Assembly: GCF_900111905.1 (NCBI RefSeq)
Contig: NZ_FOKM01000001.1
Coordinates: 62,001 to 126,000, forward strand
Source: Rhizobium sp. NFR07
GTDB taxonomy: Bacteria; Pseudomonadota; Alphaproteobacteria; Rhizobiales; Rhizobiaceae
DNA: 64,000 nt
Direction of reading: 5' to 3'
Shown piece by piece: positions 17,929 to 25,468 of this stretch. The stretch's first letter is position 1. Each line of letters begins with the position of its first letter. The notes under the pieces are model-generated. The model was not told the DNA's origin. It did no database searches and worked only from the letters and a program-made list of their open reading frames with translations. A program made the translations under genes and the position numbers.

Positions 17929-19313
17929 CGCTGCAGCTTCCCCTCTCCGATGTCCCAGAACAGGCCCGCCATGATCTCCGTGGCTTCCTTCGCCACACTG
18001 ACCATCATGTGCTCATCCGGTGCATGCTGCGAGCAGGAAGGATGCGAATGCGGGATCCAGATCGTCGGCAGACCGAGCGTTTCCGCAAAGACCTCATTTG
18101 GAAGCGATCCGCCGAAATTCGGCTGCAACGCCGGCTCCCTGCCTGTCGTTTCAGTAATCGACCCGACGGCGAGACGCGTCCAGTTATTATCCGGATCGGT
18201 GCGCGTCGCACGGAAGAACCCGCGAGCCATCGGCTCGATGCGGATGTCCTGGAAGCCGTGAGCATCGAGATGTTCACGAAGCGCCGGTAGTATCCGTTCG
18301 CGATCGACGCCGACGACATAACGCAGCTGGCAGGTCGCCTTGGCCGAACCGGGAATGGCATTCACCGGCGCTTCCGGGCGGCCGCATTTATAGGCGAGCA
18401 CCTCGAAATTGCACCATCCGTAGACCTGCTCGGCACCCACGAGGCCTGGCTCCCCCCATGTCGGATCGATCTGCGGATCGTCCGGCCCCAGTTCCAGCTC
18501 GATCTTCTTCAGTGCTGCGTGAACGTTTTCCGGGATTTTGCCCGGTGTCCATTCGCGGATGGCGATGCGCCCCTTGGCGTCGGTGATCGTTGCAAGCGCA
18601 TGCGCGAGGCGAATGCCGGCATTGGGCAGAAGCCCGCCCCAGTTGCCGGAATGATGCGCTCCCTCGCGAAGATCGCAGATCAGATGAAACCCGTGCCCGC
18701 CACGGGCGCCCAGAAACACGGTCGGGACATGCGTCGATACGCGCGGACCATCGGAGGCGATCAAGACATCTGCCTTCAGCAGATCACGGTGGGTCTCGGC
18801 CATTTCCGCAAGACCCGGAGAACCGCTTTCCTCACCCATCTCGATCAGGACCTTGACGTTGAAGCCGAGCGTGCCGCGCTCCTTCAGGACAATCTCCAGG
18901 GCGGCGAGATTGATCGTATGCTGGCCCTTGTTGTCGACGGTCCCGCGACCATAGATCCGGTCCCCGGCAAGTGTCGCATCCCACGGGCTGCGCCCTTCTT
19001 TCCAATCGCCGGCCATTCCCCACAGGACATCTCCATGGCCATAGGTGAGGACTGTCGGCAAAGCCGGATCCTCGATCCTTTCGGCGAACAGTGCCGGGAT
19101 GCGTTCAAGCTTCGGGTTGGGAAGGATCTGGCATTTGAAGCCCATGCCTTCGAGCAGGGCCTGCATCTGTTCGTTCAGATAGCGGAGATGATCGGGGCCG
19201 CTATCTTCGCGCGGGCTCTCGGATGGGATCGACAGGCGTGCCTGCAGGTCAGCAAGGAAAGCGCCATCGGTCACATAGGCACCGGCGGCCGCGATTACAT
19301 TCGAACGGGTCAT
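17925..19313 (-). CDS. M20-family metallopeptidase (dipeptidase)
   Basis: A 462-residue cytoplasmic M20 peptidase with no signal peptide. Metal-site motifs are in order: YGHGDV (first His), GRGTVDNKGQ (bridging Asp), MGEESGS (catalytic and metal Glu), ASDGPR (Asp) and IPHSHPSCSQHAPDE (last His). The lid domain lies between about 210 and 330. Being encoded between the permease and ATPase genes of a peptide importer, it probably hydrolyses the imported dipeptide or an N-acylated or modified amino acid. Its operon position argues that substrate import and first cleavage are one function. Confidence 0.9.
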   Translation of the reverse strand: MTRSNVIAAAGAYVTDGAFLADLQARLSIPSESPREDSGPDHLRYLNEQMQALLEGMGFKCQILPNPKLERIPALFAERIEDPALPTVLTYGHGDVLWGMAGDWKEGRSPWDATLAGDRIYGRGTVDNKGQHTINLAALEIVLKERGTLGFNVKVLIEMGEESGSPGLAEMAETHRDLLKADVLIASDGPRVSTHVPTVFLGARGGHGFHLICDLREGAHHSGNWGGLLPNAGIRLAHALATITDAKGRIAIREWTPGKIPENVHAALKKIELELGPDDPQIDPTWGEPGLVGAEQVYGWCNFEVLAYKCGRPEAPVNAIPGSAKATCQLRYVVGVDRERILPALREHLDAHGFQDIRIEPMARGFFRATRTDPDNNWTRLAVGSITETTGREPALQPNFGGSLPNEVFAETLGLPTIWIPHSHPSCSQHAPDEHMMVSVAKEATEIMAGLFWDIGEGKLQR

Positions 19314-19322
19314 ATTGCTTTC

Positions 19323-20216
19323 TCAGTTCCTAGTTTCAGGGGCCATCGCGTCACGAAGACCGTCGCCCATCATGTTGATTGCCAGCACCAGCGCGCAGAT
19401 CGCGGCGCCCGGGATAAGGATCAGCCAGCTGTCGAACAGCAGATACTGCCGTCCCTCCGCCACCATCAGTCCCCAGGACGGTGTGGGCGGCTGCACGCCC
19501 AGGCCAAGAAAGGACAGTGACGCTTCCAGCAGGATTGCATGCGCCATTTCGAATGTCGCAATGACGGCAAGGCGATCGAAGATGTTGGGCAGGAGCTCCC
19601 TGAACAACAGCTTCGGCGTGGAATACCCCATAGACTGGGCCGCCTGGATATATTCCTGATTGCGGATCTGCATGACGGCCGACCGCATGACGACCGCGAA
19701 ACGGTCCCACAGAAGCAATCCCAGCACGAGGACCACGACGATCAACGATCCGCCAAACAGCGCGACCACAGCCAGAGCCACCATCACCACAGGCAAAGTC
19801 AGCCGGGTCATGATGAGGAAGTTGATCGCCAGGTCGACCTTGCCGCCGAAATAGCCTGCCAGCACGCCCATCACCGTGCCGATGATCCCGGAGCAGATGA
19901 CGGTGAAAACACCGATGAGAAGCGATATCCGTGCACCGTAGATGATGCGGCTCAGATAATCGCGGCCAAGCCCATCAGTCCCCAGGGCATGAGCCCAGTT
20001 GCCATCGGCCATCCAGAATGGCGAGACGGTCCGCCTCAGCATGTCTTGGGCAAGTGGGTCGTAGGGCGCAAGCAGAGGCGCCAGGATCGCCATGATCACG
20101 ATCAGCCCCAGAAGGATGGCGCCGAACAGGAACGCGGGATTTGCCGCGGATCGCGAGAGGATGCCCCTGCGTCGCACGGTGCCCGCCTTGGGCAGAGAGA
20201 GGTCGAGGCTGGTCAT
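19323..20216 (-). CDS. Peptide ABC transporter permease, DppC type
   Basis: A 297-residue membrane protein. The DppC hallmarks are GTDGLGRDYLSRIIYGARIS after the first membrane segment and the coupling loop EYIQAAQSMGYSTPKLLFRE. About six membrane segments. It overlaps the DppB-type gene by ATGA (20213-20216) and lies 9 nt before the dipeptidase gene. Confidence 0.91.
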   Translation of the reverse strand: MTSLDLSLPKAGTVRRRGILSRSAANPAFLFGAILLGLIVIMAILAPLLAPYDPLAQDMLRRTVSPFWMADGNWAHALGTDGLGRDYLSRIIYGARISLLIGVFTVICSGIIGTVMGVLAGYFGGKVDLAINFLIMTRLTLPVVMVALAVVALFGGSLIVVVLVLGLLLWDRFAVVMRSAVMQIRNQEYIQAAQSMGYSTPKLLFRELLPNIFDRLAVIATFEMAHAILLEASLSFLGLGVQPPTPSWGLMVAEGRQYLLFDSWLILIPGAAICALVLAINMMGDGLRDAMAPETRN

Positions 20217-21130
20217 TGGATGCGGATCCTCGGATCGAGCCAGGCATTGATGAAGTCGGCCAGAAGGACGATGACGATGTAGAAGACGGCCACGATCAGC
20301 AGCACGGCCTGGACCACCGGCAGATCCATGCGCGAGATCGATTCCCAGGCCATGAAGCCCAATCCGTGGATGCCGAACACCGCTTCGATGACGACCGACC
20401 CGCCCAGCATGTTGCCGAATTGGACGGCAGACAGGGAGACAACCGGAATGACTGCGTTACGGAGGGCGTGTTTGAAGATAATCTTGGTTGTGCCGATCCC
20501 CTTGGCCTTTGCCGTGCGGATGTAATCCGAAGACAGCGCTTCAATCATGCCTTGGCGGATCAGGCGCATCATCGGCGGTGTCGAGTAATAGCCAAGTGCG
20601 ACCGCCGGCAGAACATAGTGCTTGAGGGTCGCAGACCCTGACGGCGGCATCACTCCCAGCGTCAGCGAGAAAATCACGATCAGCACCAGGGCAAACCAGA
20701 AGTTCGGCATTGCCTGGCCGAGCACGGCAATGAGAAGGGCCGCCCGGTCAATGATGCTGTTCGGCTTCAGCGCGGCGACGACACCCAGCGGAACGGACAG
20801 GAGAAGCATGACCGCCAGTGACATGAAGGCAAGCGTCAGCGTCTTCGGCAACCGGTCGGCGATCAGTTCTCCAACCGGCTGACGGAAGAACAGGGAATTG
20901 CCGAAATCGCCTTGGATGGCATTGCCCAGCCACTCGCCGTATCGAACCATCAATGGCCGATTGAGACCCATTTGTTCACGCATCGCGTCGATTTGCGCGG
21001 CGGTAGCTTCTTCGCCGGCCATCGCGATGGCGACGTCGCCCGAAGCATTCAAGAGAGTAAAAGCCAGAAGCGAAACGGCCACGCAGACAAGCAGCGCCAG
21101 ACCGATCCGCTGCATAAGATAGCGCAGCAT
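20213..21130 (-). CDS. Peptide ABC transporter permease, DppB type
   Basis: A 305-residue membrane protein starting MLRYLMQRIGLALLV, the usual DppB beginning. The periplasmic loop contains EQMGLNRPLMVRYGEWL and the coupling loop SDYIRTAKAKGIGTTKIIFK. It is separated from the binding-protein gene by 53 nt that hold a strong hairpin (21151-21176), and overlaps its DppC partner. Confidence 0.91.
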   Translation of the reverse strand: MLRYLMQRIGLALLVCVAVSLLAFTLLNASGDVAIAMAGEEATAAQIDAMREQMGLNRPLMVRYGEWLGNAIQGDFGNSLFFRQPVGELIADRLPKTLTLAFMSLAVMLLLSVPLGVVAALKPNSIIDRAALLIAVLGQAMPNFWFALVLIVIFSLTLGVMPPSGSATLKHYVLPAVALGYYSTPPMMRLIRQGMIEALSSDYIRTAKAKGIGTTKIIFKHALRNAVIPVVSLSAVQFGNMLGGSVVIEAVFGIHGLGFMAWESISRMDLPVVQAVLLIVAVFYIVIVLLADFINAWLDPRIRIQ

Positions 21131-21150
21131 GTCTCACCAGATATTGGAGG

Positions 21151-21176
21151 GTCCCGCGCCACCTGCAGCGCGGGAC
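21151..21176 (-). repeat. Intra-operon stem-loop between binding-protein and permease genes
   Basis: Perfect 9-bp stem GTCCCGCGC / GCGCGGGAC with an 8-nt loop, placed 8 nt after the binding-protein stop. In the transcript it could protect the upstream mRNA from 3' decay or cause partial termination, giving more binding protein than permease. No T-run follows, so full termination is unlikely. Confidence 0.6.
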
Positions 21177-21183
21177 GGAACGG

Positions 21184-22683
21184 TCACTTGTTCCAGCTTG
21201 CTTCGAAGAAGCGCGGCGTCTCATCCGGAACCGGCGTGAAGTTCAACTGGGTATTGTAGACGTAGTTGAGCGAGTAGGTGAAAATCGGAACGGTCAGAGC
21301 CTGATCCGAAATTCGCGCGAGCGCCTTTGCGTAGGCAGCCTTGCGAGCCTCCGGATCGATCGTCGTGTTGCCCTGCTTGAGGAGTCCTGTCGTCTCCTCG
21401 TCGCGCGCGTAGTCCACGCTCGAGCCGTCAAACCAGTATCCGGGGCCTGCGCTCACGTCGAGAATGGAGGACGATCCCCAGGCCTGGAACCACATCGGCG
21501 TGCGGCCTTCGGTTCGTGCCTGCGCAATTGCCGAGGCCTGAAGCATGGTGAGGTTTGCCGTGATGCCGACCTTTGCCAGATCGCCGATGATGGCTTCGAC
21601 GATGGGGCGATCGCGATATCCATAGAAATCGATGGAGAAGCCGTTTGCATAACCCGCCTCGGCAAGCATCTGCTTCGCCTTTTCCGGATCGTAGTCATAA
21701 GCCGTGACATCACCGGCGCAGCCAAACTGTGGCGGCGCGCAAGTGGCATTGATGGTTTGCGAGCCGGGGCCGATCAGCGCTTCGCGGATACCATCGCGAT
21801 TGATCGCATGATTGATCGCGCGACGGACCTCCAATTTCTTCAACGGGCCGTCCCCCGTGCGCCCGGCAGCGTCCATTCCGATGAAGCCGATCCGCAGGGT
21901 GTCGCCGGACTCGACCTTCAACTGTGACTGGCCCTCGAACTGCTGAACTGCGTCCGGCGGAACGCGCCAGATCCAGTCGAGATTGCCGGTCATGAGTTCG
22001 ATTGCCTGGGTGTTGAATTCCGACACCCGGCGGAACTCAAGCTTTTCGATCGAAGGCTTGCCCTTCACCCCGCCGAAATAGTCGGGAAACGCCTCCATCT
22101 TGATGCTTTCGCCCGGGACGATCTCGGTAACACGGTAGGGGCCTGTTCCGATCGGCTTGCGTGACATGCCATCCGGACCTGCTTTCGCATAATAGTCGGA
22201 CGGGTAGATAGGTAGAACGTTGGCAAGATATTCGAGAACCGCAGGGAACACACCCTTGGTCTTCAGTCGCACGGTATAGTCGTCAACCTTCTCAGCTCCC
22301 TCGAGGAAGAAGATCGACTGAACCGTGGTATGGCTGGTGACGTAATCGACAGTGCCGACAACATCATCGGCTGTGAAATCGCTGCCGTCATGAAACTTGA
22401 TGCCCTGGCGCAGTTTGAATTCAAGCGTGGTGTCATCGATCCACTTGAACGATTCCGCCAGATGCGGCTCGATCTCGTTGGTCTTGTTGTTGCGGTAGAT
22501 CAACGTGTCCCAGATATGGTGCCCGAGTACGATGCCTTCGCGAATTGTATGCGTATAGAAATCGATGCTCGAGGGCATGCTGTCTGATGCCCAAACAAGT
22601 GAGTTGTCGTCAGGCCCGGCCGCCGCGGGAAGCGCTCCCGACAACAGCACGAGAGCGGTAGCGCAACCAAGAATTCGTCTCAT
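21184..22683 (-). CDS. Peptide ABC transporter substrate-binding protein (SBP_bac_5)
   Basis: A 499-residue periplasmic protein with a Sec signal peptide (MRRILGCATALVLLSG... ending at AAA-G). Family marks are HLAESFKWIDDTTLEFKLRQ near residue 77, GTGPYRVTEI and VRRAINHAINRDGI. AAGGGG precedes the ATG. It is the first gene of the operon binding protein, DppB, DppC, dipeptidase, double ATPase. The dipeptidase neighbour argues for a small peptide or acylated amino acid as ligand. Confidence 0.91.
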   Translation of the reverse strand: MRRILGCATALVLLSGALPAAAGPDDNSLVWASDSMPSSIDFYTHTIREGIVLGHHIWDTLIYRNNKTNEIEPHLAESFKWIDDTTLEFKLRQGIKFHDGSDFTADDVVGTVDYVTSHTTVQSIFFLEGAEKVDDYTVRLKTKGVFPAVLEYLANVLPIYPSDYYAKAGPDGMSRKPIGTGPYRVTEIVPGESIKMEAFPDYFGGVKGKPSIEKLEFRRVSEFNTQAIELMTGNLDWIWRVPPDAVQQFEGQSQLKVESGDTLRIGFIGMDAAGRTGDGPLKKLEVRRAINHAINRDGIREALIGPGSQTINATCAPPQFGCAGDVTAYDYDPEKAKQMLAEAGYANGFSIDFYGYRDRPIVEAIIGDLAKVGITANLTMLQASAIAQARTEGRTPMWFQAWGSSSILDVSAGPGYWFDGSSVDYARDEETTGLLKQGNTTIDPEARKAAYAKALARISDQALTVPIFTYSLNYVYNTQLNFTPVPDETPRFFEASWNK

Positions 22684-22694
22684 AAGTATCCCCT

Positions 22695-22755
22695 TGAAGA
22701 AGTTTCTTCATATGCGTGCATTTATGCAATTCCGAGGATCTTAATTTTGTATACA
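22695..22755. promoter_or_regulatory. Divergent control region with candidate GntR operator
   Basis: TGTATACA (22748-22755) is a perfect palindrome with the GT..AC core of GntR-family sites and lies 120 bp before the GntR start. A second inverted repeat, TGAAGAA-gt-TTCTTCA (22695-22710), lies just upstream of the binding-protein ribosome-binding site and could be an operator or an mRNA hairpin. Confidence 0.42.
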
Positions 22756-22875
22756 TTATCCTGTAAAGGGGAATGTGGACGCTCGTGGGATTAATTTGGA
22801 CGAGCCCAAGAATGCGTCTAAAGCCTAAGCAATGACTGATCGTTTTCTACGCAGGGGCCTCGCTTTTTGCATAAT

Positions 22876-23538
22876 ATGAAGCCAATAGAGCGTCGAACCT
22901 TGCATCTTGAGGTCGCGGATCGCTTGCGCGAAATGATCGAGCGCGGCGAATTGATTCCTGGATCCAAGCTGATCGAGAAAGATCTGTGCCAGAGCTTCGG
23001 AGTGTCACGCACGCCGATGCGGGAGGCTATCCGGGTGCTGGCCGCCGACGGCCTGGTGGTGCTGACCCCGAACCGGGGAGCGAGCGTCGCGACGATAACC
23101 GAGGCTCAGATACTCGATAGCTTCCTAGTTATTGGCGCGATGGAGGGGCTCGCCGGTGAGCTCGCGGCTCCGCGCATCACCGATGCGCAGCTGGACGATA
23201 TCCGTGCCATGCATTCGGCGATGCTGGAATGTCGTGCCGCGGATGATCTCGATGGCTATTATGTCTACAACCGACAAATCCACGATGCCATTTTCGATAT
23301 CGCCGACAACGCACTGCTGAAAGAGACGCGTCGCATCATCTTCACTCGCATCATCAAATTGCGTTTCATCGCGCGGATCGCCGAGGACGAGTGGCAGATA
23401 GCAATCAAAGAACATGAGGAAATGCTCGTCGCGCTTGAAGCCCGAAACGGTCCACAGCTTGGCGCGATCCTCCGCCGTCATCTCGAATCCAAGCGGATCC
23501 AGGTTGCGCGCTGGCTCCAGCGGCAATCCTCTATCTAA
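22876..23538 (+). CDS. GntR-family regulator with FCD domain
   Basis: A 220-residue FadR-subfamily regulator. The winged helix (about 1-70) contains EKDLCQSFGVSRTPMREAIR. The FCD domain (about 75-210) has the metal-type motif NRQIHDAIF and EHEEMLVALE. I chose the ATG at 22876; a TTG three codons earlier is possible, and neither has a clear ribosome-binding site. It is divergent from the peptide importer/dipeptidase operon and is its probable repressor, responding to an imported peptide or amino acid. Confidence 0.87.
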   Translation: MKPIERRTLHLEVADRLREMIERGELIPGSKLIEKDLCQSFGVSRTPMREAIRVLAADGLVVLTPNRGASVATITEAQILDSFLVIGAMEGLAGELAAPRITDAQLDDIRAMHSAMLECRAADDLDGYYVYNRQIHDAIFDIADNALLKETRRIIFTRIIKLRFIARIAEDEWQIAIKEHEEMLVALEARNGPQLGAILRRHLESKRIQVARWLQRQSSI

Positions 23539-23710
23539 AGGATGCACTAACCCCTCGCGCGGAGAGGGACGCTCAAATCGAGCACTGCGGACCAACGCCT
23601 CCGCCCCGCCAACGCGGGTCGTTTAGCTTATCACGGGTTCGGACGTGGACGGTTGGACAGGGTGCACCTCATGGCGCGGCCTATCAAACCGTCCTCGGTC
23701 TACTGCTGCA

Positions 23711-24832
23711 TCAAATCTTGAACAGCGACTTCAATGTAGAGGGCTGACTGCGGTGATACTGGGGGGCCGCGGCCACCTCTCCGCCGAGAGCTGCAGCAGC
23801 GTGCCACGGCCAGCGCGGATCATACAGGATTGTGCGTGCAAGGCCCACGAGATCGGCATCCCCCGTAGCGACGATCGCTTCCGCCTGGGCCGGCTCGGTA
23901 ATCAATCCAACAGCAACGACCGGCATTTTCACCGCCGCCTTCACCACGCGTGCGAATGGCACTTGATAGCTGGGTGACAAGGGGATTTTCTGATCAATGT
24001 GCAGGCCGCCGGTCGACACGTTGATGGCATCGCACCCGCGAAGTTCAAGAGCCCTGGCAAATTCAATAGTCTCTTCCAAATTCCAGCCGCCGTCATGCCA
24101 GTCGGTTGCGGATACGCGAACCGACACGACCTTGTCGACCGGAAAGGCCGCCCGCACCGCATCGAAAACCTCCAGCGGAAAACGCATCCGATTTTCAAGG
24201 CTCCCGCCATATTCATCAGTCCGCTGGTTTGTGAGCGGGGACAGGAAGGAATGGAGGAGATAACCATGCGCGGCATGGATCTGGACGGAGTCTATACCAA
24301 CTCGCGCCGCGCGCACCGCCGCCATTGCGAAGGCATCACGGATGGCGTCCATGCGTTCGCGGCTCAGTTCAGTCGGCGCGTTATCCGTTGATTTGAAGGG
24401 AACCGGTGACGGGGCTTCCGTCTGCCATCCGTCCTTGTGATCGGCCGCGATCTGCCCGCCACCGCGCCACGGCAGATCCGAAGAAGCCTTACGGCCGGCA
24501 TGGGCGAGCTGTATGGCGACCGGCATATCGGACCACTTGCGGATGCTATCCAGTGTCCGGCGCAAGGCGGTCTCTGTCGCATCATCATACAGACCGACAT
24601 CCGCATAGGTGATGCGCCCCTCGGGAACAACGGCGGTCGCCTCGATCGTAAGGAGGCCAGCACCGGACAAAGCAAGCTGCCCCAGGTGGATAAGGTGCCA
24701 GTCGGTCATGCACCCATCCACGGCGGAATAAGTGCACATAGGAGCTATCGTGATACGGTTCTCGAGCTCGAGGTTGCGGATTTTGAAAGGTGTGAAAAGC
24801 TGCGGCTGCGGCATGTTGCTCACTTTTGGCAT
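23711..24832 (-). CDS. NADH:flavin oxidoreductase, Old Yellow Enzyme class III (YqjM-like)
   Basis: A 373-residue FMN barrel enzyme. APMCTYSA (Cys33) is the flavin-tuning cysteine motif of YqjM-type enzymes. The His/His substrate pair and following segment are in QIHAAHGYLLHSF, then SPLTNQRTDEYGGSLENR. The phosphate-binding end is VGLARTILYDPRWPW. Such enzymes reduce activated C=C bonds of enones, maleimides and nitro compounds, often as electrophile detoxification. The start may be 24832 or the ATG six codons later (24814); neither has a strong ribosome-binding site. It is divergent from an ArsR regulator across a repeat-rich gap. Confidence 0.91.
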   Translation of the reverse strand: MPKVSNMPQPQLFTPFKIRNLELENRITIAPMCTYSAVDGCMTDWHLIHLGQLALSGAGLLTIEATAVVPEGRITYADVGLYDDATETALRRTLDSIRKWSDMPVAIQLAHAGRKASSDLPWRGGGQIAADHKDGWQTEAPSPVPFKSTDNAPTELSRERMDAIRDAFAMAAVRAARVGIDSVQIHAAHGYLLHSFLSPLTNQRTDEYGGSLENRMRFPLEVFDAVRAAFPVDKVVSVRVSATDWHDGGWNLEETIEFARALELRGCDAINVSTGGLHIDQKIPLSPSYQVPFARVVKAAVKMPVVAVGLITEPAQAEAIVATGDADLVGLARTILYDPRWPWHAAAALGGEVAAAPQYHRSQPSTLKSLFKI

Positions 24833-24928
24833 GGCGGGTTCGAGGTCGTCCCCGCCGCGTTTCTATGATGAAAGCCGGCGACAACGAACGAATCCGGTGC
24901 ATGCCGCCAAACCCAACTGAAGGGCATT

Positions 24929-24982
24929 GGTATGATGAAAGCCATACCTATTCCGCAAATAGGTACGGGTCAACCCATACCT
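24929..24982. promoter_or_regulatory. Nested inverted-repeat operator array between oye and arsR
   Basis: Three overlapping inverted repeats lie in 54 bp: GGTATG-N8-CATACC (24929-24948), TACCTATT-ccgca-AATAGGTA (24945-24965), and AGGTACGGGT-ca-ACCCATACCT with one mismatch (24961-24982). Each arm ends in the same GGTA/TACC core, so one dimeric regulator could occupy several sites. The array ends 39 bp before the arsR start and begins 97 bp from the oxidoreductase start. Confidence 0.62.
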
Positions 24983-25021
24983 CAGCTTGCATCAGAACAC
25001 CAATTTCCGTAAATTTAATCC

Positions 25022-25381
25022 ATGCCAGAACTTCTTCCTCAGCCAACACGCGAAGAGATCGACCTCAGTGTCGTGTTCTCCACACTGTCCGATCCGCTGC
25101 GCCGTACTGCCATTGCCTTTCTGGCTACGCTTCCGGACTACGAAGAGCGCAACTGCGTTTCTTTCGGCTTTCCGGTAGCCAAAGCCTCACTCACTCATCA
25201 CTTCAAAATCCTACGTGAAGCGGGCCTCATCAGTCAGATCGATTATGGAAATCGCCGCGCGTCCTCGTTGCGTCGAGATGACATCGAGGCTCGGTTCCCC
25301 GGGCTTCTTGCTATGCTTACGGACGAACTGAACAGAGAGGGCGGTATCGAGAAAGCCGTCAACTCGGCCGGAAAGCGTTGA
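25022..25381 (+). CDS. ArsR-family winged-helix regulator
   Basis: A 119-residue small regulator. The winged helix covers about residues 15-95, with DPLRRTAIAFLA and the recognition part VAKASLTHHFKILREAGLIS, followed by the wing YGNRRASSLRRDD. The metal motif ELCVC of classical ArsR proteins is absent. One cysteine (C41 in ERNCVSFG) might sense electrophiles by thiol modification, which would fit control of an Old Yellow Enzyme; that is inference. It is divergent from the oxidoreductase, with the operator array between them. Confidence 0.88.
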   Translation: MPELLPQPTREEIDLSVVFSTLSDPLRRTAIAFLATLPDYEERNCVSFGFPVAKASLTHHFKILREAGLISQIDYGNRRASSLRRDDIEARFPGLLAMLTDELNREGGIEKAVNSAGKR

Positions 25382-25468
25382 GGTCACTGCCTAGATAAAA
25401 GGTCAACAGAAAATCGCACTGATTGCATCCCGATGGCCACGAAGCTTCCCGGAATCGAGCCTCTCGCA

